From Enoplolaimus lenunculus (taxonomy: Eukaryota; Nematoda; Enoplea; Enoplida; Thoracostomopsidae): 64,000 nt of DNA. The stretch's first letter is position 1, and every line of letters starts with the position of its first letter. Location: NCBI GenBank assembly GCA_030248215.1, contig JASANG010000957.1, positions 352,686 to 416,685 on the forward strand. The letters are read 5' to 3'. Both the position numbers and the translations under genes were made by a program. This document shows, in pieces, positions 48,501-60,230 of this stretch. The notes under the pieces are model-generated. The model was not told the DNA's origin and searched no databases. It saw only the letters and a list, made by a program, of their open reading frames with translations.

Positions 48501-51500
48501 TTGGATTGGCAATTATCTACTTTATAAGCGTTTGTACGTTGTTGGCTTTACGATTTTCGGGCATGCGAAATTTAAATATAGCACTTAAAAATAATTATTA
48601 ACCACACGCCTAATTACTACCATTACCTACGCCAATTATAGCATTTCAAAACGCATTGTATTTTTAAATGTACTGGGTTTGTTGGTATTTAACACAGTTC
48701 CGAACGATCGGGTTTCTGAAACACTACTAAGTAAAACTTCATACTTACGTACGTGTGTCCTACGAAATTACTCTAACCAACTATTCGTTTGTAAAAGCGT
48801 ACTTAAGTTAAGTAAATACTTATGTATAAGGCTAAATTTCTTGTATGGCAAACAATTTATTAACCTTCATTAAGCTAAAATTGTAGTCATTGTATCTCGT
48901 TAACGTAAAGTAAAACAATGCCATCCTTGCTATGCCAATATGCCTCAATATTTTGCTAGTAAGATTTGTGGAAACTCAGCCGTTATGTCTTTGAATATAA
49001 CTTTCAAACCGTTGGATGTGCAACGCTAAAATGGGTATCGTCAAACGCTTGCTGACATCTACAGTATAGACCATTTTTTTACTTAAATTCCTACGTGGTC
49101 CACATTCCGTGCCTTCGCTGAATTCACTAGCAGTGCTAAATTTTCCACCACAGTATATAAATAGTATACCTACTGCAGGGTGCAACCGGAATTACAATTT
49201 ACCGGAACCGGAATTTGAAAATTTTAACAGAACCAGAACCGGAACCGGAAAGTTAAAAATGCATTTCACAAAAATTTCATTTTAATCTTATTTTTTGCTC
49301 TATTATTTGTGAAATAACCTTAGTCGAACATAGGTATTTATTTTATTTGTTGTATTTTAGATTTTCATAATCGACTGAAATGACATCCACCATCAATGGC
49401 TTATATTCGGAGTACAAGTGGCTTTCAGAAGAGATTTTTAAAAATTAGCAAAGTTAAGAAAACGGCCAAATTTTAACACCGGAATTTTAACTCCGGTAAA
49501 AATTTACCAAAACCGGAAGGTGAAAAAATGCAGCAACCGGAATTCCGGTTGCACCCTGACCTACTGTAATTCTGCAAAAATTACAAAGTTAGCAATAAAA
49601 GACACACAAAACCAATCAAATCCCTAAACCATCTTACTTACCTGTGCAGCATTGTTCGCATTGAGCGATCACACATAATACGTACAGACTGCAGAATTAC
49701 CGCATACTAACATTTTTTACCAATGATAGGTGTAGTACATATGTACAGGTTGCAAAAATTTGCTAATTTGTATAATAAATAATTTTAATACTTAGCTAGC
49801 TATAAAACAAAAAAATAGTAAATTGAAACTATTTGAGTGAAAGTTGAAAAACAAGAGAACAAAACTATTAATTCATTTCAAAAAAAGGAAACGTTGATAA
49901 ACAAGACTGTGAAATTTTTCAATCAAAACATTACAAAACAAATACAAGAAATCCTCTTGAGTCTATAACCAAACCTACCGCAATCTGAACTTTACTTTCA
50001 ATCAAAACATACTAAACAACAGCTGAAATTGTAACTTCAACGCAAACTTTACTCGAATTATTATTGCCGATATCGTCGTATGAAGACAATCAAAAACACC
50101 TTGCAGTCTTAGAACGCCAGCATTCTCAAATTATTCTAAGCTATGTTCGTATATTCTCAAATGTGTGCAGCACCTACTACCGCCAGCACTAGCTGCTGGC
50201 TGGCAAGTCTTGTACTTTCTGAACCGCTGAACGGCGAAGATGAGAAATTCAGCACATTTCTCGTCATTTGACGTACTTCTGCGCAAATTTTGAACTTCGC
50301 AATCACAGAGAGTTCGTCAGTTTGAAAAAAGCATATGGCAAATTGGTGCTAAATGTAATACACATTCAAGAATACGGAACTAGCTTGGCTAAATATTATA
50401 CGCTTTAATGCTCAAAATCAAACAAAAATTGCACAAAATATTTTCAACGACACAATCGGAAAAACTCAGTAGGACCCGATATGCGCTAGTTACAAGAAAA
50501 TAAACGTCGTCTAAGGTTGTGTCCAAGAATTTGAATCGACCATTACACCAACGTTCCACTTTAGAATGTAAAAATATCGTTTGTACCAACAAAAAAAAAT
50601 CCCTGAAACAATGGTCAATATCGAAGCTGACAAAACGTAAAACACCAAGAACAACTACTCTCGTTTCAAAAAACTTTATTTATATGCACAACATAAAATT
50701 CTACAAAATTTCAAGAAAAAGTGTTATTTTTGAAAAATCCATTTCACAATCAGACGCTTAAAGTACACACCAACGTGCAAACCAACATAACAACATCCCG
50801 ATGTATGAGCCAACGAAAACCAGTAAAGTACAACTTGAAACCAAAACCTGCAAAACAGCACATCTGACAGGCTAAAAAGTATAACAAACAACACTATGTA
50901 TGTATATATGTAAAAACTTATTAACGAACGAATGTCCTGAAAAGAAAAATTGTTATAACGCAACAATAAAAATGCTATCCAAAATTACAATATCTTGTCA
51001 ACAAAGAACAATAATTTATCCCTTAAAATTGCTTTATAGAGTTAGTTTGTGGCTGTATAATTGTGTTACAAACAACCAGTAAAACGAAACCGAAAACCAA
51101 TAATCAACCAGCAAACTATTTTAAACATCAGTACAGCCTATCAAAATCATCGCATTGGCATGTCGTTTAGAATACTGCACAATATAATAAGTTCTCGATA
51201 ACAGTTATTTCCATAAGGCTGAAATAACTCATAAACTCCCAAATGGCAGTGAAAACTAAAATTATTTTGCTCCATAAAACCAAAACCGTGGATAATCGCT
51301 ATTTAGCAAGAGTGCGCAACTGGACACAATCTTTGTAGAAAAGAATGTACCCGGAACGCGTTGCGTTTTTGCCTTATCCCCCTTTATTTAGATGGGGTAC
51401 AACAGGTGCGAACCATGGCACTTTATATATGCGGCGTCAAACATGCTTCCCTTCTAATTTAATTTAGGGGTAGTCATGTGATAGCGACCCCTCTCTAAAC

Positions 51501-54500
51501 GAGGAAGGTCAGCCTAAAACGCAAAGCCCGGCGGTACATTTTGTACCATGCGAGACCCCAAGAGTTGCACACTCTCGTCATTATCCACTCTTGATAAAAC
51601 TAATAAACAGAACGTATACAATTGTTGGTCGTTTTTGTTTTCGACGCTCCATAACTGCTGTTGTAACAACACCAATCGGTTCAATTGCGCCGAAGAAAAA
51701 AACGATAAACCAGTAACAGTGTATCAAACTGTGCAAGCTAGAGTGCTAGCAATAATAAAACCCTCGGTCGTAGTTTTTAGATGTCTATAGCAGGGTGCAA
51801 CCGGAATTCCGGTTCCGGTATTTTTTCACCTTCCGGTTCCGGTAAATTTTTACCGGATTTAAAAATTCCGGTGTTATAATTTGGCCGTTTTCTTAACTTT
51901 GCTAATTTTTAAAAATCTCTTTTGAAAGCCACTTGTACTCCGAATATAAGCCATTGATGATGGATTTCACTTCGTCGATGATGAAAATCTAAAATACAAC
52001 AAATAAAATAAATACCTATGTTCGACTAAGGTTATTTCACAAATAATAGAGCAAAAAATGAGATTAAAATGAAATTTTAGTGAAATGCATTTTTCACTTT
52101 CCGGTTCCGGTTCCGGCTCCGGTAAAATTTTCAAATTCCGGTTCCGGTTCCGGTAAATTGTAATTCCGGTTGCACCCTGGTCTATAGCACCTACCGCCAC
52201 TTGCAAAAAAGGCTTTAAAACTATGGCCTTTATTCAGTCATAATCAGTTAATGCGAAAGCTTTTATCAACAAGCCGACAATAATTGTATGAAGATTTCAC
52301 AGTGCAAATAATGTCACACGCACATTTTGACAGTAACGTGGCAACGCCTGTCTCAAACACGATAGCCGCTATACAAATCGAAAACTACAATACCTAAACA
52401 AATACTTAGCCAGAAGGATTGAGCCAGAAGGATTAAGCCAGAAGGATTATCGGATCAAGCTTGTTCTTGAGATTTTGGCCGAATGAGATTTATTTTAGAA
52501 ACTTTTTCAGTTGGTAACACAAGAACGCTTGTTCGAATTTTTTATGGAGTGTGTCAGCCCATTCCAATATCCTGGTTACGTTCCTACCGCCAAAATAAAC
52601 CTAAGGCGCACCATCACTGCAAAACTGTTGCAAATTACGCATAAGACATGCTCAGTTTTAGCGTTTCAGTATTGCAAGTGACAAATTAATAACATCTGAA
52701 ATACTACGCTCTTGTAGGACGACAGACATCAGTGCGTTATTTCACAAAACTTGTCTTGAAATAAAAATGTCAATTACACGCAAATGGCTTATATACGGGT
52801 ATTGTGTCACAAACAGCAATTTGAAAACCGTTAAGCGAGCGAAATCAAAACATACTCTCCGCACTGTATTAACCCGCTACAGTGTAACACTTAACAATGA
52901 TTTTTTAACTATGAAAGCATTTAATTTGTTAAATTCGAACAAGTGTTTCAAAAACAGAAACGGTCTAAACCATAACGCACTGAAAAAATAGACTAAACAA
53001 CTTCAGACAAACTAAATTGCATCGTCGTTCAAACTGTAAATCTTGAACAAAATCATAAAAACACGTTAAAGCGTATATACGCAACAACTGAACTCAATGT
53101 ACTCACTTAAGCCTCCAGTACTGTCATAACAATTCGGGTCCCCAGGAAACACCTTAACTCGCGATAACTGAAAATAGCAGCAAAAAACTACAAAAAATCA
53201 AAACAATACACAATTATTAAAAAAAGCTGACTCCAGTTCATCCTAAATATGGAACCAGAGCCAGTTGGTAATTAAATGAAACTCTGTGGCAGTCATTATT
53301 TAGACAAGTATAAAACTCTGGTTAGCATTACTTTAAATACATGAAATACAACGCACACTACTTCACTACGGGCCAACTTGTAAAAATATTAAAAATTAAA
53401 ACAAAATTCATACGGCAGTATATCTTTTATGGCCAAAATTTATAAAAAACTTCATGCCTAATCGCTTCTGAAAGTACAACAACCATTACATATGTCATCG
53501 GGGTTTGGTTTTAAGTCCATTTCCACACATCTCCCTTAGGTATTATTACTTCCTTTATAGAGGCAATAAATCCAAACCCTATCAATTATAGTTCAATGTG
53601 AACTGTATGGATGGGAGTCTCAATGTCAGCCTCAAGTCTCGAAAATTCCTAAGACTCGCGTAGTCTCAGTCCATTTCTCAGTCTCAGTATCAGCTTTCGA
53701 AAAGTCGCAGGTTTAGGAACAGAACTGCCGGTTGTGGCAATTTTTTTTATTAAATTGATTGTTATACTAAAACTGTGGTTGTATTGCGACTTACGGAATA
53801 GACTTACGACTGCAAGATTATCAAAAGTTTTGTTTTAAAAGCGAACTGTGATACACTCAATTCTGTTTCAGCAAAAATTCTTAAATATTGTACTGAACGG
53901 TGTGCTATATTTAGTCTGTGGGCCAACAGAATTCGGATTCGGCAAATTTTTGCGGTTCCTATTCGGTTGTGAAAAAGCCGAATCTAAAAGCCGAATCCAA
54001 CAACGTTTGGCAATATATTTTTTCAGTTTGTTTTAAAGAATAAAAATTTTAAATAACTTGTTATATAAATAACAAAATTTTTGTTTCAGGTCACAAATCT
54101 CAAAACTGAGGTCGGACATGAAATATATTAACGTTTAAGAGTAATGCGGTTGGCATTGCGTTGATATTCTGCAACAAATTATAGACATAACTGAAGTTTG
54201 CAACATGTAACATTCGGATATGGATTCGGATTTAGTGCCACCCTGTCTGTTTGGTACATTTTGCGCAAAAATAAATGAATACACCGAATTTACGTTGTTT
54301 TCTTTCCTAATCTTATATTGTTAAAGTTATCTGAGCAAATAAGAATTTTTCTGAAATGTTTCGGTATTTGTGCAAAAAATTTCTGACTCTCAAAAACGTC
54401 TCACATCTCAGTCTCAAAGAATTTGAGACTGTCTCTGTCTCACTCTCAACTTCTTCACTGAGACTCCCATCCCTGGTGAACAGATTTCTAAATACGCCAA

Positions 54501-57500
54501 TGATACGCACGCATTCAATTAACCCAACGTACATGATGCTACATCTAGAATTATTCTACTTTACCGTTAAATAAAAAAACTCGATGCTACTGAATTCAAT
54601 CGATAACTTTGCATTTCACAAGAATATTTCCCCGATTTCATTACGAATTTTCGGAAGTCAGTAGTATATTAGATCTAGTCGCCTTGCTACCACATATTCA
54701 GGTACCTACCACCAGGGTGCAACCGGATTTCGATGTACAAGATATTTAAACCAATTCTTGGTCAAGTACGTACGTATCTACGTAACTAACTTAGCATCGT
54801 GATATCTTTCTGCTATCCAGACGAACTATTCATGTTCATACTAGTTCGAGTGCTTGTTCCAATATTTAATCCACACTTACATTTGCAAATTCAATTTTTA
54901 ATGTGCAACAGCCTGAATAAATATCGCAGCCGTTGAGTTTATGCTTGACACGCCGCGCTTCATCGGGGGAATTGAATTCAACTAAACCGAATATAACGTC
55001 TTCTTTGTGGATTGCAATGCGAACAACCGGAGCGATACGCTCGCATATTACACGCACAACTTTCTGTAATAATGTGTATATCAAAAAAGAACAACATAAG
55101 CTATAACAAACTCAAATATACGTATAATGATGTAACGGACGTATGAATAAATGAATAAGTGTACGCAATACCTATCGACCGTTAAGCTCAGATTGCAAAC
55201 AAATAAACAAATTTATTGACTAACAAATCATCAAAATACATTTTCTTACCGGAGTAATCTGCTTTGAAGCGTTGAAGACAAACATTATGAGACAATTAGT
55301 CGGCAGTGCACTTTCAAGTTTGCTAAAGCAAATTCAAAGTAAAAAAATTTATAGAAGCTAACAAAACAACATAATGTACATCATTAAAAAGTAAACAGGA
55401 TTTGCAGCTGTTCATTTTCTGACGTTAAAATTTTATGTTCTGCATTTTTGTTACTTTAGGGTGCGTCAAATTTATTTGTTTTGTTTCTGACAAAAAAGAT
55501 TAATTGCGATACCAACAAAATAATATTTTGCCACATGATCCCTTTGCAAAAGTGCCACCTTAGTACGATTATAAACCCGTCGTAGTGGGACTACATTTAT
55601 TGAGCGAAGCTCGAACACACGTAAGCAATTAAGGTAATATGCAAATTAGTTATTAGCTAACTATTCAATTATCGGTTTTGGAGGTTTGTAAGCAATTTCC
55701 TCAGAATCCTCGCACCCAAAAACCCTTCAGCCAACCTATAAATTTTGGAAAAATTTAAAAAGTCCTAATTTTGTCTTGTCAATTAAGCTAATATGCAAAT
55801 TAACTATTAGCTAACTATTCAATTATCGGTGTTGGAGGTTTGTAAACAATTTATTCAGATTCCTCGCACCCAAAACCCTTCAGTAAGCCCTAAAAATTAT
55901 TGAAATAATTTAAAAGTCATAGTTTTGCCTTGTTAATTAAGCTAATATGCAAATTAGGTATTAGCTAACTTTTCAATTATCGGTTGTGGATGTTTGTAAA
56001 CTATTTATTCAAATTCCATGCACCTAAAAACCCTTTAGTGCTGAAATAATATTGATTTTAACCTTAATAATTAGTGAAATATTGTAAAAAGTCCTAATTT
56101 AGGCTTATAACCTATACTAATATGCAAATTATATATTAGCTAACTGCTCAATTATCGGTTTTGGAGGTTTGTAAACAGTCTACGCAGATTCCTCGCACCC
56201 AAAAACCCTTTAATGCTAAAATTCTAACTGTAATAATTAGTGAAATATTATGGAAAGTCCTAATTTAGGCTTATTTAATTATGCAAATTAGCCTGTAGCT
56301 ACTAAACGGCTTGCAATTTTAAACCCCCAATGCGAGGTTAACACCCCAGGATAATTGGCTTTCAAACAAAAAAAGTTTATCAAAATCGGTTCAGCCGTTC
56401 CTGAGATTCTTTTCGGACGGACAGACGGACATCCACGTTTCGACCCCCAAGTACAAAACAAAACGCTTCGCGAAACTCCGAGCTTCGCTCGGAGTTTCGC
56501 TTCGCTCAAAAACAAATAGGTAGTGACTAAAAACAATAAAACATCAAAATTGTTACCTTTCCCTTGTTATTCCAGGCAACTGCGATGCTGTTGCGTAAAT
56601 CGGCTGTCCAAGTACCAGTATCCCACCTTGCTGAAATAACGAAAAATGGACAAAAATTTGTGATGCTAAGCTGAACAAAACACCTTTTAATAACGTTTAC
56701 AACTCGTTGATAACTCGAGTTCAATGTTAAAACCATTTCATACAGGGTGCTAAAGTTTAACTGAATTATACCGGAGTAAGAGAAGGAATAGGAAATTATA
56801 CCGCAATCGGAATCAGAACCGAAAATTTAAAATCCTATATATACATTTTACATGAATCTACTTAATCAATGTTTCAGTGTGAAAGTTATTCATGTTTCTA
56901 ATAAGAGTTCGCAAATCCAGGTACAGTATTATACACTTACGACCGATGCATTGAGACACACGCGAGCTGATTGTGATTCCTGAAAAATAAAAATTAAAGT
57001 ATCAACCAAAAACGAGTAATGTATATACGTAACTTACAGCACAGCATATGAAATGCAACGTGTGATAAAATCTTGAAGTTTGACCGAAACTTTTTCACTC
57101 TGCTCTCAGACGAATTTAGTGGAATATTTAATTACGTACTATCTAAGAAATACATATACTCATCATGGGGTGGTTGCTAACTACTAGAGAGCGGACACAG
57201 ATGCAGGCTAATAAGTAAGGACATACGATATAACCCAAGACCCGACGCCAATACGTTATTTGCCTGGCCCTAACCGGGACCAGTTTGTTTATATATACAT
57301 CTTTAATTGCCTCGCAGGAAAAAATTCTACAACGTGCGGTTCAAGTTTGACAAGTTTGAAAAACATGAAAATCACAAGAAACAGCAAATTTCAATTGGTT
57401 GCTAAATTTAAGAAAACGTACCAGTTATATAACTTTACAAACGTCGGGTACTGGGATGAGTTTTGTGAATCCCAGAACCACCTATGGTGCTCTGCCTCCG

Positions 57501-58407
57501 GTTAGAAATCCGATTCCTAGATCTGCCCTTAATGCGAACCCAAGGATTCGGTGAGTAATAAGGTGGGGTGGGGTAAAATATCATGTGGAAAGCGTCAAAC
57601 CTAGCGGGGTAATATCCCAGCGAGAGGCGAAATATCATCTCTTATGGGATACCGGTATACGTGCACAGGCATGCAACATTTTCTTTACATACACTTACGT
57701 GCACATATACCGACAATCCGAACTTTGTAACGAATAAGAATCATTTTACCTCAAATTCAACCAAGGCGATGCCTGCTTCTTCGAGCTTTACATAACTGAA
57801 ATGCACAAAAACAGAAGTTACTATTACATATATACAAGCAAAGCAAAGGTTTTTCAATTCAGCGAACATATACTACTACCGGACTGAAATGCTTCACACA
57901 CCACAAATTTATGATATATCCAGGGAGCGATCGGATATCTGGTTCCGGTTTCAAATCCGGCAAAAACTGATATTGTATCCGATTCCGGTATAAACCTACC
58001 GGATAACAAATATTTACGGTTGTGGTACTGAATATCATAAAACTGCTTTTTGCAAGTGATCGTCTTTAATATCTTGCAGGTGAATACATTTCTGGGCAAG
58101 TGAAGTAGTGCAAGTTTTGATACGTTTCAACTACTTTTAACTTATTTAATCGAACGAGGGTTAAAAGTATTTTTGCATTATAAAAATTTCAGTTTATAAG
58201 CAGAAAATAAGAAACAGTTCCGGATCTGCTTCCGGTTTGGGATTTTTGCAAATCGCTGTTCCGTCCCGTTTCTAATGTTACTATCATACCTACTGTACTA
58301 CTATACTTTACTGACCTCACTGCACCGTACGAAGTTAACACCTCTAAAATGTCTGCTTCTTGACAATTAACTGGAAGATTTGACAGTCGAACAACATGAC
58401 CTGCCAT
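39577..58407 (-). CDS. HNRNPL: hnRNP L-type splicing regulator, four RRMs, 16 exons
   Basis: Minus-strand exons are 58316-58407, 57750-57795, 56941-56979, 56557-56630, 55250-55310, 54881-55063, 53107-53167, 47220-47294, 46412-46574, 44727-44937, 42939-43060, 42293-42500, 41179-41236, 40771-40875, 40301-40514 and 39577-39991. All junctions are GT-AG and phase-consistent, giving 708 residues. hnRNP L proteins bind CA-rich RNA in the nucleus and steer alternative splicing; Drosophila smooth is the fly homologue. RRM1 spans about 4-80. RRM2 (about 88-165) ends in DIYSGCCTLKIEFA, a near-invariant hnRNP L motif. A Pro/Gly/Met-rich linker (about 186-304) follows. RRM3 starts near 305 with NCDTLFNLFCLYGNV, and RRM4 starts near 430 with LYWSNAPFDITEKE. 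The last 138 residues are a Gly/Pro/His-rich tail in one exon. Unlike human hnRNP L there is no Gly-rich N-terminus. The start is the first Met, directly before RRM1. A small in-phase exon could have been missed in the 5.8-kb intron 47295-53106. Confidence 0.94.
42680..42715. repeat. (AAAC)n microsatellite
   Basis: A run of CAAA/AAAC tetranucleotides with CAAG variants, in an hnRNP L intron. Confidence 0.85.
43126..44082 (+). mobile_element. Helentron-like (Helitron-related) non-autonomous element, copy 1
   Basis: The 5' end reads CGTAGTGGGACTACATTTAT and TTGAGCGAAGCTCGAAC. Four diverged internal repeats follow with a spacing of about 155-175 bp, marked by TTAGCTAACTA and GATTCCTCGCACCC. Then come GGTTCAGCCGTTCCTGAGAT, a GGACGGACAGACGGAC microsatellite and a 3' hairpin region with CTCCGAGCTTCG, ending GTTTCGCTTCGCTT. 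The two ends share an inverted GAGCGAAGC-type motif. This order (short ends, tandem core, microsatellite, 3' palindrome) is the one described for DINE-1/Pearl-type elements. It lies 65 bp upstream of an hnRNP L exon acceptor. Confidence 0.75.
45442..45826 (+). mobile_element. hAT-like MITE, family A, copy 4
   Basis: Starts CAGGGTGTAACCGGAATT and ends CCGGTTGCACCCTG, with a perfect 8-bp duplication CAGCATAG. It lies in an hnRNP L intron, only about 100 bp from copy 5 and in the same orientation. Confidence 0.93.
45927..46311 (+). mobile_element. hAT-like MITE, family A, copy 5
   Basis: Complete ends and a perfect 8-bp duplication CATACAAG. It is almost identical to copy 4 yet has a different target duplication, so it is an independent insertion and not a local duplication. 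Confidence 0.93.
47955..48500 (-). mobile_element. Helentron-like element, decayed inverted copy
   Basis: Reverse orientation: GGGTCGAAAGGTGGATGTCC and GTCTGTCTGTCCGAC first, then TAGCTACACGC and TTAGCATATTTAACTGCGCC. Two or three internal repeats remain (TTTTGGGTGCGACTG, AAATCTCCAAAATA). The hairpin end is missing. Confidence 0.6.
49176..49558 (+). mobile_element. hAT-like MITE, family A, copy 6
   Basis: Complete ends with a perfect 8-bp duplication ACCTACTG. It is a little more diverged than copies 4 and 5, with subterminal losses. It lies in the large hnRNP L intron. Confidence 0.92.
51305..51578. mobile_element. Long-TIR MITE (ACAAGAGTGTGCAAC family), copy 3
   Basis: The left end is AGCAAGAGTGCGCAACTGG, and the right end GAGTTGCACACTCTCG is its diverged complement. 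Subterminal GCGTTGCGTTTTTGCC and CCTAAAACGCAAAGCC face each other. Confidence 0.68.
51791..52179 (-). mobile_element. hAT-like MITE, family A, copy 7
   Basis: Complete ends and a perfect 8-bp duplication GTCTATAG. It lies in the large hnRNP L intron. Confidence 0.93.
52408..52451. repeat. 15-bp tandem repeat, three units
   Basis: Three units of AGCCAGAAGGATTGA with single-base variation. Confidence 0.93.
53605..54472. mobile_element. Old hAT-like element with GGATGGGAGTCTCA ends, containing a second element
   Basis: The left part reads GGATGGGAGTCTCAATG and the right part TGAGACTCCCATCCCTGG, its complement. GAGTCTC/GTCTCAG words repeat inside both ends. A member of the GGTGGCACC family lies in the middle (53905-54246). 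Confidence 0.6.
53905..54246 (-). mobile_element. hAT-like MITE relic, GGTGGCACCGAATCC family, nested
   Basis: The right end reads GGATTTAGTGCCACCCTG and the interior contains CACAAATCTCAAAACTGAGG, matching the complement of the copy at 9249. The left end is decayed. Confidence 0.55.
55581..56508 (+). mobile_element. Helentron-like element, copy 2
   Basis: The same organisation as 43126-44082: CGTAGTGGGACTACATTTAT start, four internal repeats, GTTCAGCCGTTCCTGAGATT, a GGACGGACAGACGGAC run and an end hairpin. Here the hairpin is perfect (CTCCGAGC, loop, GCTCGGAG). It lies 48 bp from the donor of hnRNP L exon 4 (56557-56630). Confidence 0.78.
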
Positions 58408-58440
58408 AGTTATTTAAATAAATTATGAACAAGGTGTATC

Positions 58441-58470
58441 AAAACATAGGTTAAAATACCTAAACGAATG
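58441..58470 (-). promoter_or_regulatory. Candidate 3' splice acceptor upstream of the hnRNP L start
   Basis: On the minus strand CATTCGTTTAG ends about 52 bases before the start codon. It could close a 5' UTR intron or receive a spliced leader. Weaker than the TDP-43 and OST4 cases. Confidence 0.3.
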
Positions 58471-58549
58471 CGTTTCAAAACATAAAACATGCATTATTAA
58501 TATTGTAATTATTATATATGCTTAGGCTAACAATCCCACCGCTGTCGGA

Positions 58550-58737
58550 CATGTAGTGCCTTCATATGCAGCAGCAGTAAAACATGAAAGAGCCAAAATA
58601 CATGAGTGTAAGTAATGTTAAGGTTCTTATAAGGCATAAATAGAAATTCAGTCTAAGCCAAGCCGCTTCACCATCAGCTGCAGAGTTTTCATGTTTTATA
58701 CCTTATCAAAACACTCATGTTATGAAGGCACTACATG
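58550..58737. mobile_element. MITE with CATGTAGTGCCTTCATA ends
   Basis: CATGTAGTGCCTTCATATGC on the left faces its complement on the right (TATGAAGGCACTACATG). The left half recurs at 60037-60125. Confidence 0.7.
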
Positions 58738-60036
58738 CGCATTATGCATCAGTGTTTTAACCTATGTACGAATGCCAAAAACAACTTAAACAGAACTAAA
58801 TTAATCGACGGCCCTGAATTCGGCATATTATATTCATAGGCTGCAATAACTTGATGCTCAACTAACTTCATTCAGTTTTATTATCCTAAAGCCCTATTCA
58901 TACGGACAAATTTTTGTTGCTACAAATTTTTTCATCAGTGAATGAAAAATCGGCGGCAAATAAATTCAATGAACTTGCATGGTTATTCACACATGTGAAA
59001 TAATTTCCTAGCTATGATTTTTGATGAATTATTTGCAGCGGCAAGTTTTTCGAGCAAGATTTTGGACAGAACTTAAAAGTGCAATTGGAAGCTGCATGTT
59101 CTCTCGGCAAAAACTTACCCAGTGAATAGGCCAAAAAATAAAATATTCTCAATGCCTATTTGAACTAGCTATGTATGTAAAGGTAGATAAAATTAAAAAT
59201 TCAAATTTCTAGTTTGCATATTAGTTGAAAAAAGAGGCCTCAAGTATAATTTATAACCATCCGTTTTTAAACTTTATCGCTTTCTTGATTATACACAAAA
59301 AGATTGACAACAAGTCGAAGATTTGAATGCCAAAGCTTAAACTTTCCATGTAAATGGAAAGCCAATAGGATATCACCGCCAACATTTTCGTGAAATTTTC
59401 TGATTTGAAGTACAGCATAAACTCCAGCTAATCGACTATTTTACCGTTTTGGTAATTCGCATTCGCACATAAATATATTGCCTGCTTAAAATCTGCTGGA
59501 ACGCTGCTCAAAATACCTATGTGGGGTGTTCCAGCTTTAACATGATATACAATTGAGTTAGGAAATTTTAAGTCGCTGTTGTCCCTTAGTACCCTGAAAC
59601 AAAGCGATTTACTACAATTCTACTATGTGCTGCATACGTTCACTTTCTTTACATATTTGCTTTGTTCTTATAGTGTGTTGTATTTGGTAGTGTAAATAAT
59701 GTAGATGTTGGAAATGGGACTGCATGAAGTATATCAGAAATGTCCATTTCCAATTTTCTTCTGCATCCGCTTCTTCTCGTTTTCTTCTTCTTTAACCATT
59801 TTAAAATCTTAGCTAGGAAATCTTGTAATAAGGTTTGACACGCGTTTTCACAGCAGAGTTGAAGATCGAAACAAGATTAAGTTAACAGTGCTAAGCATGG
59901 ATCGACCGGATATACGGTCCCGGTTTAATGTCAGGCTATAAATCGACATCCGTATCCGATTATTGTGCCATGCGGATACATGGAGGCAAAATAAACCTTA
60001 CGCTGATGCTGCACATCGGTTAAAGCACTGATGCAT
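58738..60036. other. Intergenic, no gene seen
   Basis: AT-rich. The stretch 58895-59110 has repeated GGCAAATAAATTC and ATTATTTGCAGC words that may be an old palindromic element. No exon is recognised. Confidence 0.4.
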
Positions 60037-60230
60037 ATGTAGTGCCTTCATATGCAGCAGGAGTTTAACATGGAAGAACCAAGATACATGTGATTGTAAT
60101 GTTGAGGTTCTTATAAGGCATAAAAAACTGAAACTTCAGCAGCTGACTGTGAGGCGGCGTTGCGAAGTCGTAGCGCGCTGGACTGAGAATCTGTCTGTCA
60201 TGGATCGAAACCTCGTAAGAACGTCCCTTA
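60037..60230 (+). mobile_element. CATGTAGTGCC-type repeat joined to a tRNA-like SINE head
   Basis: The first 90 bp match 58550-58640. Then GCGAAGTCGTAGCGCGCTGG and GGATCGAAACCTCG follow, which resemble the A and B boxes of a tRNA-derived SINE. No intact tRNA fold is supported. Confidence 0.45.
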
